In this document: positions 11,184 through 23,100 of the stretch, piece after piece | How the letters are laid out: each line of letters starts with the position of its first letter | How positions within the stretch are numbered: the stretch's first letter is position 1 | Assembly: GCA_039090855.1 (NCBI GenBank) | Contig: CM077016.1 | Span: 52,873,936-52,937,935 of the forward strand | Source: Macrothele yani | Taxonomy: Eukaryota; Arthropoda; Arachnida; Araneae; Macrothelidae | DNA: 64,000 nt | Direction of reading: 5' to 3' | Notes under the pieces: generated by a model | The model's database searches: none | Seen by the model: the letters and a program-made list of their open reading frames with translations, nothing else | Told to the model about the DNA's origin: nothing | Made by a program: the position numbers and the translations under genes

Positions 11184-11933
11184 ACAACAATATATATATA
11201 TTTTTTTCTTTGCATTTTCATCTTTGCAGATGAATTCATTGTATTTACATTTTTATCACAGCTCCAATTTTAGTGAATTATGAACATTAATTTAACAGAA
11301 TTAGACCTTGATGAGGAAAAACAGTTTAAATATTTTTTGTATAAACATATATATATAGAGAGAGAGAGAGAGAAGACATGTCTGTCAACATTTTGCTAAT
11401 AGACTACTGTACAAGATTTTTGTTGCGGTAGCTGGATGAAAAGAACAAGCAGAATTTTTATGTTTCAAAGAAGCAGAGGTGCTTCAAAGCAATGTTTATC
11501 TGGTAAATATAATTATTGAGTAATTTATTTTGTCTTTTCTTATATAATCTGCATTGTTTTTGTAAAAACATAGCCAATTGTCCACGCGAAAAAATACCCC
11601 GCCGAGTACGCGACTTTGCTCCTGACAGCCCCTTTCGAAAGTTGGCAACTCTGCTTATGCAGTTACTGAACTAAAACACCTCCTGTCATCAGCTCTGACG
11701 TATCGTCTACTTCGCTCCCAAGCACACGCGGTCTGACTGCAATCCCACTCCAGATGGCGCTAAGTGTAATCTTTTTATTCATCAAGTGCATTCGACTTGT
11801 TAAGTTGTTGTTTGTTTACTGGCTGTTCAAGGCACTGATAATTTTATAACCTGTCAGTTATATCCTCACCTGCGCTGTACCCCCCCCCCCCCCCCCATAG
11901 GGAGCACAACTATGAATAACTGGCACATGTGAT

Positions 11934-14900
11934 CAGTGGCGGCTCGTGAGTACATCTACAGGGGTTCACAATTAATAATTTGCAGTTTTTGAGATACGCT
12001 GTGTCACACACTTGTGTGTTGCTTGCAATATTCATATAATTTAGGCGCTGCTATACCTTGATGTAATGTATTAGTTTTGAAACGAAATGTTATTATAGAT
12101 ATTACTGTACTTTACTGTTTCACAACTTAATAATAAAGGATTACTTTATTGATCATACTTGTTATAATATGCTAATTGTTCTTTTTTACAGAAACAATTA
12201 TTTTCATTTAATTTTAAAGTAGTAAAATAAATGCAAAACAGAAAGCTTGTTTTTAAGTGTTAAATATTTATATAGTTAGTCATGAGGCCTCATGCTCTCA
12301 ATTATTAGATTAGATTATTAAACACACAGAAAAAGAAAAATAATCAAAGCTGCTGCATATGATGGTAAGGTCTAGTATTTACTTACACAAATTTACTTGG
12401 ATGGTAGCTTACACAAATATTTTCTTTAAGTACAGTTTTTGTAAACAAAGTCCATTCTTCTATCTTTTCTTGACACAAAAACATCAATAACTCTTTCATT
12501 GAAATTATGGATGTTAGAAATCATTTCCTTCTCAATTGCAAGCATGACTAAAGCTGTAAGCCTCTCTTGATACATTGTAGACCGCAAAAACGTCTTTATC
12601 CGTTTTATGGTTGAAAAACACCTTTCAACTTCAGTAGTCGTCATTGGTATTGTTTCAATAATTAATAACAGTTTATAACTTTCAGAAAATGGTGACAATA
12701 AGTTGTTTTCAATAAAAAACTGTAAAAGACTAACAGCACCACGCATGTTTCTGAAATCAGTTCTTTTGTAAATGATTTCAAGCTCTATTTCTTGAGGCAA
12801 TTTTTTATAAGAAATGAATACACATTTACTGTATCTTCAAGCAATTGCTCGGGGAATTTCTGTTCAAAACTCTTCAAACTTTTGTGATTCAAAAAGAGAT
12901 ACAGCTGAGCAAGATGTTGTAAATGAAAATCTTGTTTTTATTTGTGTTGTAATAATGTCACAGGTTTTCTTGGCAGCCACTGTTCTACTTAAGTAAAAAT
13001 CTTCTTCACGCCTCGATCGTTTAGGTGCATTTCCTGGGTACTGATTAACCAGCTCTGTCACTTTGTCCATGTTACCTCTTTCCTTATCAATGGCTTTGAC
13101 GAAGTGGTCAACATTGGCTTTAGTTCTCACAGCATCAGTGTAAGTTAGCTGTAATTGGTTGTACAAAATATCCACATGTGGCATTAATCTGTGAAAAAGA
13201 GAAAGCCAAAATATGAACTTATTATCTCTAAGGAGACGAGCTAGAGCACCAGCTTTAATAATGGTGGTTGGTTGCTTAGAGGTTGATTGGATTTCCTCCA
13301 TACATTCAATTAATTTCTGTCTGTACTCAAAAACAGTATTAACAGTTCTGCTCTTAAAACTCCACCTTGTAGCTGACGCTTGAGGTATTCGTTTGCCAAC
13401 AATCTTGTCCAAAACAGACACTCTCTGAGGGAAATTCGAAAAAAAAATTCTGACATCTTGGTTTTGACTTGTTGCTTGAGCTACAATCAAGTTCAACTGA
13501 TGAGCGTAACAGTGAACGAAAAAAGCATGTTTATAGGTTTGTTGCACTATGGTCTGCATGCCAGCATGGTGCCCACTCATTACATTCGCACCGTCATAGC
13601 TTTGAGATACGAGTTTTTCTGGATTTTGCACAACATAATCTAAACTGGTAGAAATACATTTGGTTATAGATACTGCGTCGTGCCCTTCAGGGTTATCAAA
13701 TTTCCAAAATCTTTCAACTGGTTGGCCATTAGCTAAAACATAGTAGAAAACTATAACTAACTGAAATACAGACGAGATGACTGATGTTTCGTCCACAATC
13801 GAAGAAACATACTGTGCAGTTTTTATTTCTTCTATTATGTTTTCTTGACATACAAAAAGCATACAATCTAACAATTCATTTTGAATATCTTTCGAGGTAC
13901 CTTTAAAGACAGTAGCGGTACTCAAGTGTTCTTTCAAAGATGAGTCAAGTTCTGCAGAAAAGTTTACAAGCCCTTTAGATATGCCAGGATTTAAGGAATC
14001 TTCATCCTCACGATGACCTCGAAGGGCCAACTCAAATGCACCACAAAATTTAATACAGTCTATAAGCTTAGAAAGGACATACCTATTTTTAGTCACTTGT
14101 TCGTTGTGCTTTTTAATATTTTGTCGATAAGCACTGTCAAGCTGCTGACGAACGTCAACCTTTCCCAGCAAATTGAAATCCAATGTAGCACTTATGTGTC
14201 CACGAGAACTTGCGTGTTTTTTAATTTTTTGTGTCAAATGAACTAAGTCACAAACGCCGTTTTTCACCCAAGTAGGATTGCCCTTTTCACAGAAAAATAA
14301 CAAACAAGGAAAACAAAATATTTTGTTTGTTTGTTCACAACCACAAAGCCAAGGATTTTTTTCGTATAGCTCTTCTTTAAATTCTCTTTTAAAAGTTCTA
14401 GATTTTGATGTCGATGTTTGACTTATATTAAGTCGGGGCGTTGGCCTCCCACTCTCTTTTATTGCTATTTTAACTTCTATGGGTAAATTGCCAAACGCTA
14501 CTTCCTTTAAATTACTAACTGAGTACTTACAGGTACTTTCCATTATTGTACAGTAAATAAAAACAACAGTTCACTAGCTACACTACAATAGATAAACTGT
14601 AATAAGTGTAATTTCATCTAAAACTTTATCACCAAAAAAATAATCGAAACTGGAAACTCCAAAACACAAATGTAAGACGCGCGCAAAGGTTAGGAGCATC
14701 CCCGTCAACTGCAGCCGTGCAACAACTGAGCTGAGCTGTGTCACAGGCAGCTCATCGGTATTCTCCGTTAAGCCGCTTGTAGATACGTTTCCCCCTACCG
14801 CGAGCAAATGGACTCGCCCGTCTGTCGCATATCCCGTGTGTCCAGTATCGAAAGCGGCACATTCAGTCCGCTCCGCTCCTAGCCACAGGCGCGTCATTAC

Positions 14901-15080
14901 ACTTAACCTCACTTTGCGCTCCCTACGCTGTTTTTCATTGTCCGCTCTTTTAAACTTACTGAAGATAAGCCATTTAGTACTGCGTCAATAAAGATGTATT
15001 ATTTATATCGTATAATTATTTTTCTATTTTTTTATAGGGGGTTCACGTGCTCTTGTGCTCTTATGGACGAGCCGCTACTG
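11934..15080 (-). mobile_element. Near-intact hAT transposon with 8-bp target duplication
   Basis: Terminal inverted repeats CAGTGGCGGCTCGT (11934) and CAGTAGCGGCTCGT (reverse of 15080) differ at one of 14 bases. A perfect 8-bp duplication, CATGTGAT, lies at 11926-11933 and 15081-15088. Length is 3147 bp. One transposase gene occupies most of it on minus, with about 540 bp of 5' leader and 490 bp of 3' sequence. The perfect duplication and matched ends make this one of the youngest DNA transposons in the window. Confidence 0.95.
12426..14543 (-). pseudogene. hAT transposase (ZMYM1/DUF4371-like), two frameshifts
   Basis: A 559-codon frame (14543-12864) starts MESTCKYSVSNLKEVAF. It has a TTF-type zinc finger (EKNPWLCGCEQTNKIFCFPC then LLFFCEK, HASSRGH), the hAT catalytic core (SIVDETSVISS; SYDGANVMSGHHAG; HCYAHQLNLIVAQA; ATRWSFKSRT) and ends just after LFESQKFEEF. 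The C-terminal dimerisation part continues in another frame at 12800-12426 (LLIIETIPMTTTEVERCFST, IKRIKTFLRST). Two single-base indels separate the pieces, one in a T run near 12863 and one in an A run near 12805. Both are in homopolymers, so sequencing error is as likely as mutation. All other conserved blocks are intact. Confidence 0.9.
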
Positions 15081-15088
15081 CATGTGAT

Positions 15089-16364
15089 TAGTACTTCAAA
15101 TAAAATGGTTGGTACACTACATGGTTGAATTATTTTTTTGTGCTCATTTTATTACAGCAACAGTTGCCTTTCTTGATTTACATTGTGAAAGCTAACTTAA
15201 CTGTAAATTAAGAAGTATTCTCAATTAGCCTGCAAAGATGGCTGATACAAGATGCCAATGCTAGCAGTTTTATTTAGGGCAGTTGATTGTGAGGTTTGAT
15301 TCATGTAATACTTGGTATTTAGCTCTGAAGGATTTTTTGTAAAAAATGTACGTATAAAGATATTACACTTTTTTAATGTAAGCCTAAAGGTTTTAAAAAA
15401 AAAGTGGCTACTTTTCACAGTAGCTTCCCTTTATGTTTTAACTGTTTCTTTAAATCAACAATAGCATATGAATTTGTTAATGTTAAGGAGAATAGGCATA
15501 CACAATAAGAAATAGTAACATGAGTAAGTGAATTGTAGCTCCAGGGCTTGAAAAAATATGCATTAGATGCCTGGATCATGTAAATTATTGGCCTGGGCTG
15601 ATTAAAAAAAAAAAATGTGGTGGAATAGAGAATTTACTATTCTGAGGGAAAAGATGGTTGTTGCCTGTCATTTTTTATTTTACTGCAAAGCACGGAAGAG
15701 AGGAGTTGTATTATTATTGCAGAGTTCTAAGGTTGGAAGAATCTATCTTTAATCATCCTATGCTTTATGTACAGACTTGGGGGCAATGTGTTTTTTCTCC
15801 AAATATTGTTTACTGTTTGCAAGAGGAGTACTACATTGGAACTTGTTTCAAGTGTTTGTAGTGATACATAGCATTAAATTCAAATACAAGATGGCACTGA
15901 TTGGTGGGGTTGTGTCTCTCTGGCAAAACTTGAAATAGGCAGGAAGCTGTAAATAAATTGTGGTGCAGAAACAAAAACAAATTTTCATTTGTCGATTTAT
16001 CTCCTATGGAGAAATTTTAGCCAGTCGTATATTTTTGAAAGGAAATTGAAGATATTTCTAGTAGATTCTGTGTGGGACTTTTTACAAGGCTGAGAATAAA
16101 GAATGGACAATCTTTTCATCAGTGTTCTGTGAGCAATTGTACATTTATTGAGGATTTAATGAAGTTTTCCTGTAACTATGTAAGTGTTATGGCCTCATAG
16201 GAGCAACTGGATTGTAGCTGATTGGGAATTGGTAGCCTGATATGATTTTTATATGAAATTTCATTTTGGACCTGGTATAGTAAAACTGTACTCTACTTTT
16301 GTGCCATTAGAATGCAAAAGCTTAAAAAGATTGGTAAGGATTTAGTTGCAGCAGCAGTGGTCAA
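15089..16364. other. No gene seen; hAT-MITE end at 15542-15602
   Basis: AT-rich sequence upstream of derlin exon 1. The only recognisable piece is CAGGGCTTGAAAAAATATGC at 15542, followed by TTGGCCTGGGCTG. It matches both ends of the MITE at 25839-26451 but has no partner end, so it is a truncated copy. The small frame at 15658-15861 has no support. Confidence 0.55.
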
Positions 16365-16560
16365 ATGGTCTGTTTGTACTGCTTGGTTGGTTGGTTAGGT
16401 TTTATGGTGCAAGGGCCATACCTGGCCAAACAGCGCCAAACACAACACAAGACAAGACACAGGACATTGTACTGCTTGACACAATTTAAGTCCTGGGTAT
16501 GTTGGATTTTATCCTTTCCACCTGTGCCGCCCCCTTCCCCCACACACACTGCTCTTGCAT
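16365..16560 (-). mobile_element. Solo LINE 3' tail
   Basis: On minus the block around TTTGGCCAGGTATGGCCCTT GCACCA matches the 3' end of the LINE at 29801-35911 (TTGGCCAAACCTGGCCCTTG CGCCA). It ends in an (AACC)n run, like that LINE's (AACT)n tail. No coding part is present: either a severely 5'-truncated LINE copy or a short element that borrows the LINE tail. Confidence 0.65.
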
Positions 16561-16733
16561 CGTCCGCTGACAGTTGAGAGATTCCTACAAGGCTGTTGTT
16601 TCATGGTGATATTTTCTGGACTTTTACTGGATGGTTTAGAAAAGTTAGTAATAAAACTTGATGTGCTGCAGCTATAGCCTTAAATTGTCTTTGTCATAGT
16701 GTTAAGTGTTTTACCATCATAGTCTTTGAAAAT

Positions 16734-16952
16734 GCTGCCCCAGTGGCGCAGTGGTCTAAGCGATGGCGTCTGTTCATTCGTCCGAACGGGGTCCGGGTTT
16801 GAATCCCGGTTGAGGCATGGATGTTGTGTTTGTCTTACGGCACTGGTTCTCTCCCTTCCCTGGAACCAGTGACCCCAAATTAGGGACGGGGGACTGCTTA
16901 TAGCCCATTGAGTTGCTCACGGTGGTCAAACCTCCAATCAAAAAAAAAAAAA
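16734..16952 (+). mobile_element. tRNA-headed SINE, copy 3
   Basis: Head GCTGCCCCAGTGGCGCAGTG, box B GGGTTTGAATCCC, the two body hairpins and an A tail. An imperfect duplication (AGTCTTTGAAAA / AGTCTGAAAAAA) flanks it. Same family as the copies at 9410 and 50348. Confidence 0.92.
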
Positions 16953-17120
16953 AGTCTGAAAAAAATGTGAAATTGTGATTTTTTTTTTATAATTCCAGCA
17001 GAAAATGTATTTGTGTATAAAAACAGGGCCATTAAAGTTAATGTGAAAGTAGCTGCTAGATCAGCTCTTGGAGAAATAAATTTATATTGGCTGTTTTGAT
17101 TTTATCATGTTAGGTAAATA

Positions 17121-18419
17121 CACTGCCTGACAGAAAAAAATGCGACACCATGAAGGAATGCTCAAAAACAGACCAAGATGCGCACACTGATAGCCAAGCA
17201 GGTCCTGAACAAATTATTTAATTGTCACATACAGACTAAACTCCAGTGGCTAAATATACAGGATGATCAATAAGAAGTGTGGCCCCCATTTTGGACAACA
17301 CAGCGTTGAATCCGACATGGTATCGAGGCAATGAGAGTCCGAATAGAGTTCTGTGGTATCGTGGACCATGTGGTGTTTATCCGAGTCCACAGTTCATCTT
17401 CATTTTGCGGGGGTGGGAGAGTACTCAACTGGCGTCCAATCGTGTCCCACAGATGCTTGATGGGCAAGAGGGGGGTGACCACAGAAACATCTGCACACCA
17501 TGTGAAGTATTCATGAGCCTGATCCGAGCGGTATGCGGGCAGGCAATATCCTGTTGAAAAACGGTGTTTGGGATGCCCTGCAGATACGATAGTGCCCCAA
17601 GCCACAGCACCTCTTCAACATAGCGGCGTGCCATGAATGTGCCTGTAACGTGTACCAGCGGTGAGCGGCTGTTGGCACTGATAGCACCCCACACCATGAT
17701 TCCACATTGCCGGGCCATGTGGCACTCCACATTGGCAGAACAATCCGCCCGTTGCCCACGTCACCTCACACCGATCATCTATGGTGAGACAGAACCACGA
17801 TTCATCGCTGAACACCACGGACAGCTGGACAGTAAACCAGACGCAGCCAATCAGCACGACACTGTCTGCACTGATATCAGAGCCCTTACACTCCACAAAA
17901 TGTCGCTCATTGTGGCCTGTGGGTCTCCTACGGCATGATGTCAGATGTGACGATCAGTGCACTCGGACGTCCATCTCCGTGCTCCGGTCCCCTTACGATG
18001 TTGCACAGATCCTTTCTGGGACCACTGTCTCCAAATGCGACAGACAGTTGTGGCATCACGTTGCATTTCTTCCGCAATACGATGCAAGGAACATCCGACG
18101 GTACGAAGGCTTGTGATGACACCTTTTGTGAACTCATCCGTTTGACGAAATCACGTACAAAAGTGTCTTCACGGCATTTGGCACCCCTGGTTTTTTCTCC
18201 AGATATGGTTATAGCAGAACCACTCACTTCTAGCGGTGATGATGACGTCTTGACTGATGGCCTTACGAGCTGGTTGTCCACTTATACCCCGCGCGCTGTT
18301 CGTGCAATTGGCCTTCAAATGCAATCATTTACATAACTTGTGCGTGTGCACCCACCCTGTAATTTGCATGGCGCTGGGTTCACCTCTTCGTGGTATGGCA
18401 TTTTCTCTGTCAGGTAGTG
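17121..18419 (-). mobile_element. Tc1-like transposon with transposase pseudogene
   Basis: Inverted ends CACTGCCTGACAGAAAAAAA (left) and CACTACCTGACAGAGAAAAT (right, reversed), with TA at 17119-17120 and 18420-18421; 1299 bp. On minus the transposase is spread over three frames. It includes an N-terminal helix-turn-helix part, QDIACPHTARI (second catalytic aspartate) and a C-terminus with IKHLWDTIGRQLSTLPPPQ, DELW, IPQNSIRTLIASIPCRIQRC and VVQNGGHTSY, all typical of Tc1 family transposases (DD34E). Frameshifts near 17600, 17750 and 17900 kill it. It lies only 260 bp upstream of derlin exon 1 and may sit in its promoter or first 5' intron. Confidence 0.92.
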
Positions 18420-18680
18420 TATGAGCAGCCAAATTAAATTACCTCGCAAAAAAAAAAAAAAAAAAAAGAGATCAGTTGTGATTATTAGGGAGGAAGTTAA
18501 GATTTTATGAAATACTAGATTTTGTATTGCAGTAATATTTTTGTATCTATTAGTTTTAATTAAGAAATGTCCTCAATACTTTTATAATCAATAATTATTA
18601 CTTTTATTATATAATTATGTTGTTACTAGGGATTAATGGTGTGTTTTTGTGTTTAATTTATAGAAATTTAAAAGAAGGCG

Positions 18681-18770
18681 ATGGCTCAAACATTACAGCA
18701 AGAGTATATGGACATGCCGATCATAACGAAAGCGTATACCACCGCATGCGTTTTGACAACGGCCGCTGTG
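18681..18770 (+). CDS. Derlin-2/3-type gene, exon 1
   Basis: Encodes 30 residues, MAQTLQQEYMDMP..ITKAYTTACVLTTAAV. This matches the start of derlin-2/3 proteins, whose conserved hallmark is RAYTTACVLTTAAV. The exon ends in phase 0 with a GTAGGG donor at 18771. An acceptor-like TTTAATTTATAG ends at 18662, suggesting an upstream non-coding exon. Derlins are rhomboid pseudoproteases of the endoplasmic reticulum membrane that move misfolded proteins to the cytosol for degradation. This exon is the cytosolic N-terminus and the start of the first membrane segment. Open sequence continues past the donor but loses derlin similarity, which supports splicing there. A retrocopy is excluded by the exon-intron layout. 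Confidence 0.93.
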
Positions 18771-19953
18771 GTAGGGAAATTTAATTATGTAACTGATGAA
18801 AAAGAATCTCTTGTGGATTTGTTTTGTCATGTTTCTATATTTTTAGTGTGCTGTCTGAAGAAATTTGTAGTATGCCATGCCACATCCTTATTAGGAATTG
18901 ATCCACAATGTGTATGCAAATTATGACTGAGTGAAATTACACTTTGTCAAAATGAAAAAATAGTATAGCACCCGAAAGTAGTGTCATAAATGCTGGATAC
19001 GACAGGTGTAAAAAAATTACATTTTCATATGAACAGAAATAAAAGTAATGCTCAAAAAAGGATGGGGGGGGTGCTTACAAATCCATGTTGGTATGAAGCA
19101 TATCTCTTTGAGAAGCATTGTATTTAGCCACTCCCTGTAAACAAGGGTTGTATAGCAGACATCTTACAGAGTAGGCACTGACCACAGTGCTTCAGGATAT
19201 AGTTTCAGGACATAGGTTATTAGAGTGTAGGTATCATCCCAGGCATGTTCTGTCAGCAACAAATCTGGGGATTGGTTTGTCAAAGGTGGCATATTTACCA
19301 ATGCTGAGTTTGGGCTCAAATTTAAGAACCTGAGACTGTATGTCTGCCCATGCTCCAATTTTATGTGACAAGTTAGAGCTGAGGCTCAAACAACCCAGAA
19401 AACTATGACTAACCTGCAGCAATTGTTCTGGCTTTTTTAAATTTTCGCCAAATTCTTTTCTTTTTTTTTCACCAATGTATTGTGGTAGTACAGAAAAGTA
19501 ATTGACAATATTTTTGCCAAAACATTTCTTCCATCATCGGAGCGATTTTTTTTTTCACAAATTGTAAAGAATGTGATTGGCAGCACCAACCCCTGCAAAC
19601 CTGTTAAGGCATTAATAAAAAATATTTTAGACTTCCACTGCCTCTTCTCCCTGCAGTTAACCAATGCCTTTTTCAAGTGGGGAGGAACTTTACATTTTGA
19701 TTGTATAGCCGCATAACTTTCTTTGACCATTCGTTTCCTCCTGAAAAAATGTCTCCTGTAGCCTGGGATCCTGATCCAGCAAAATTGGGCTGCTCAATAA
19801 AATTAGGAAGAAGCTGTCGTGTAGGAAGAGGAGGTGTGATGTTTGCTATTTAATATCTACAGTTCTTGAAGAAGCTTTTCCTTCTCAGAAATCTGGTAAT
19901 GCTTTGCATACAGCATTTGCTCCCCAAGCCCAGAATAAATAATCCACTCCATC
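18771..19953. other. Derlin intron 1, first part; no gene seen
   Basis: AT-rich intron. It contains one copy of the repeat also seen at 2960-3150 (here 19430-19600). A minus-strand frame at 19422-19234 is of unknown nature. Intron 1 runs from 18771 to the first exon-2 copy at 42572. Confidence 0.6.
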
Positions 19954-22216
19954 TAGGGTGGGAAATTAGCATTCACAAAATGCGACCGTAATTTTTCGTT
20001 CCGTGACAAGCATTTTGAGCATGGGCGCAAATCCGCGACTGTGAGGACTTATTTTATCTTTTGTTCTGTTTTTTTAGAAATTATTTTGATATTATGTTTT
20101 CCTGGTGAAGTTAAGAGAAATCTACTATAAAACTACAATAACTGTTGGAAAAGTCACGATATGGCGTTAAAAAAATACAACAGTCAAGAGAGTTATCAAA
20201 GATCTGCTGGGGTGTTAAGAATTTCCAAGGCCATGGGAAGGTTAATAAATCTTTGCTTTGCGACACAAATGCATAGAAAGGTGTCCGAAAAACTTTTACA
20301 AGGGTAAATCAAAAATTATCCGCACTCTTGTTTCTATAATATATCACAACAGCAGGGGTTGAAAAAGTACATAAATTTTCTACATAGTCTCCTTGCTTTT
20401 CGATGCACTTGTTCCAGCGGTCCACAAGCTTTCGTATTCCATTGGAGAAGGTTTGTGGCTGGTCACGCAGCCATTTATGCACCTCTTCCTTCACTTCGTC
20501 GTCCGAAGCAAATCGTCGACCTCGCAAAGCATCTTTGAGGAGTCCAAAGAGGTGAAAGTCGGAAGGGGCAAATCTGGACTGTATGGAGGTTGTTCCAGAA
20601 CCTTGAAACCCAATTTGCCAAAGGTTTCAACGGTGTGGGAGGCCGAATAGGGACATGCATTGCAGTGCAACAACAACACTTGCTTCGACAATAGGCCTCG
20701 GCGTTTGTTGCAAATAGCTGGCTTCAGTTCACTGTAGCATACTCTGGTGACTGTAGACCTCTTGTCCAGGTAATGTTCCAGTATAGGCCCTTTGGAGTCC
20801 AAAAAACGGTTAGCATCACTTTTCCTGTGGAAGGTTGTGTCTTGAATTTCTTCTTCGCTGGCGATCTCGGGTGTTTCCACTCCATACTCTGCCGTTTGGA
20901 TTCCGGCTCAAAGTGAGGGATCCAGGTCTCATCTCCCATGACAATTTTCTCCAAAAAAGCTTCACCATCATCGTTGTAGCGGTGGAGTAAGCATTGAGAG
21001 ATCTCCACACGTTTGCGCTTATGCTCTTCGGTAAGCTGTCTTGGCACCCATCTTGCAGAGACTTTACGGAAACCAAGTTTCTCGTGGATGATTTCGTATG
21101 CAGAACCATAACTGATTTGCAGAGAACAGGCAACCTCATCAGTGGTCACTTGTCGGTTCACCAGAATCGTCTATCGAGCTTGTTGAATCTTCCCGTCAGT
21201 GGTGGAGATTGATGAGCGTCCTGCACCCTCTTCATGCTTTACACTTGTCCGGCCAGTTTTGAACTTCTCGATCCACTCATACACACTTCTGTGTGGTAGA
21301 GCGCTGTCTCCATATTGTGCTGCAAGCCTGCGAGGAATTTCAGCTCCTGACACACCTTCAGCCCAGAGGAATCTGATCACTGCTCTCTGTTCTTCCTTGG
21401 TGCACACTGCCAGCAGAGCGGCCATGTTTACTCTGTAACAGAACAAAGAAAAATGTAGCAAATAAGATCAAACTTCAGTAACATAACCATAAGAATACCA
21501 CATTATAGCATGTGCACGCAGAAGGCAGTGCGGCCAACCTAAAAAAATATGGCACAAGTGCGGATAATTTTTGATTTACCCTCGTATAACTTTTGGTAAT
21601 TATTTTTGATGTACAGACTATGTTAACTTCTGTGGCTCATATAGTGTTGCTGATGAAAACTTAGTAAATGGCTGAAGATTTTCGGCTCCTCTGCATTTTT
21701 ATTTTAAATTGACAAATCTGTGGAATTTGAGAAATTTGTGAATTCATGCATGCAATTTATTTTAAGTACAAGAAGCTAAATATGTGGACCTCAATTCCCA
21801 AATTATGAAAATACACCAACTTTCACTTTAGTTTAGGTTTTCACAGTATTTATTATACATCTGATGGAGGAAGTAAAGAACATTTCACTGGTGAAATAAG
21901 AATTTTAAACTGAAGTTTACAGTGAGTTTTGATGAAACATGGTTTAAAAATGCACAAAAATTATCCCCCACTCTATGCATGAAATTTGTCATTCATATAC
22001 AGTTGGTCAAATTTAAAACATATATAAGAGGATTCACCAAATACCCTATACTTAATTATCAAATTCACAATTTCTTTTAAATGCGTGTGGGCTTATCTGT
22101 TATACGCTTTTCACACAAAAAACAGATTTTGCGCATGGTACAGTAAGATTTGCGCCTAAAAGTTTAGCCACAAGCGCGATTTTGCACATGCCAAATTTTT
22201 CTAATTTCCCACCCTG
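19954..22216. mobile_element. Non-autonomous hAT-type element hosting a mariner
   Basis: Outer inverted ends TAGGGTGGGAAATTAG (19954) and CAGGGTGGGAAATTAG (reverse of 22216). 8-bp target duplication ACTCCATC / ACCCCATC (19946-19953, 22217-22224). After removing the mariner at 20299-21584 about 975 bp remain, with no transposase. Ends and duplication length fit hAT. Confidence 0.75.
20299..21584 (-). mobile_element. Mariner transposon, frame-broken
   Basis: Inverted repeats of about 28 bp (AGGGTAAATCAAAAATTATC then CGCAC) with TA at 20297-20298 and 21585-21586; 1286 bp. On minus: N-terminus MAALLAVCTKEEQRAVIRFL with helix-turn-helix (21432-21171), then GFRKVSARWVPRQLTEEHK, VMGDETWIPHFEPESKRQSM (first aspartate), a tail with GRRFASDDEVKEEVHKWLRD and RKLVDRWNKCIEKQGDYVEN. 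The second catalytic site reads LLLHCNACP instead of HDNA, and PYSPDL is followed by a frameshift. Stops occur near 21170 and 20724. The gene is dead, with a lost catalytic aspartate. Confidence 0.93.
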
Positions 22217-22540
22217 ACCCCATCCAAACCCAGTTGTTGAAGGATTATTCTCTTTAACAGCTAGGAAGTGTAATGAAAGTGGCATATGCTAAATCGTACA
22301 AAATCGCAGTCAAAAAAGAAAATTCACAGTCCTAGTCTAGTTCGATTTAGGATCAGCCCTTCTCAGCACTAATGTTTACACCTTGTAGGCATTTCCTTGA
22401 TGCATTTATATTAAATTATAGTATAAGGGTGAGCACTGTTTTGCTGAAACAATGTGATGTTTAACCCTTCCACAAATGGTACTGCAATGGCTTCATTTTT
22501 TTGACATTGCAGTGAGCTGTTGGAGTTTCAGTAATAAACA

Positions 22541-23100
22541 CTAAACTGGATTGCAAGGTTTAGGAGATAGCTCCCTAAACCACATTGCTTGCTCTTCAAG
22601 CATTGTATCATTCAATGACATTTGCTGTGTTGTGGTGACCACGTTTATGCGAACATGTACCCAACTACTATCTGGTTGAAGGCAGAAGTAAGATTCATTG
22701 CTGTGCACTGCACAATATCGTTCTTCAACCCAATGCTTAGGAGTAACACCACTCCAAGCAGTGATGATAGTGGGTAGGGGTAAGTGGTAGGTGATACAAT
22801 TCCCATAGAAAGTTTGAAATGGTATGCACTGTGGTTGACTAATGGTCTGCAACATTGCTGAGAGCAAGGCTGCCAGTTTTGTAACAGTCTGTCTCCAGAT
22901 CAAATGGTCTCATCCTGTATTTGCTGTAGGCTGACCACTTCCAAACTGACAGTGGTGTCTGACTTCTCTTATCCAAGTGCTGTGTATAGAACAGTGTACT
23001 GAGATAATGCCTAATGACGACATACTGTGGCATTGCTGTGGCCAAGGTGATTCAGTATGCTGATTCAACCAGCCAGCTTCATACAGGCAAAATACCCTAT
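22541..23100 (-). mobile_element. Tc1-like remnant
   Basis: A minus-strand frame at 22903-22541 contains GVTPKHWVEERYCAVHSNES YFCL, resembling the Tc1 block W..V.FSDES.F that holds the first catalytic aspartate, here changed to N. Frameshifted Tc1-like sequence extends to about 23100. No termini found. Confidence 0.5.

Larger units (their letters stand above)
8149..11653 (+). mobile_element. hAT-type transposon with 6-bp target duplication
   Basis: Termini CAGACATGCCAAGTGCTCC (left) and, reverse-complemented, CAGAGTTGCCAACTTTCGA (right). The element is flanked by CTTATG at 8143-8148 and 11654-11659. It carries a broken hAT transposase gene (9107-11183), two inserted SINEs and a palindrome near the left end (CTCCGCTTTGAGCGGAG). 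It is inserted in mariner sequence. The same terminal motif with 6-bp duplications recurs at 52651-57157 and 61288-63076, so the duplication length looks like a property of this family. Classical hAT makes 8 bp; hAT subgroups with 5 or 6 bp are known. Confidence 0.8.

Noticed and set aside
11356..11374. GA-rich stretch as a regulatory site
   Set aside because: A simple GA repeat beside a TA run; no evidence of function.
17279..18336. Plus-strand frames of 90-130 codons
   Set aside because: Antisense shadows of the Tc1 transposase pseudogene on minus.
18771..18926. Continuation of the derlin reading frame past exon 1
   Set aside because: Similarity to derlin stops exactly at a GT donor, and exon 2 is found downstream in the right phase.
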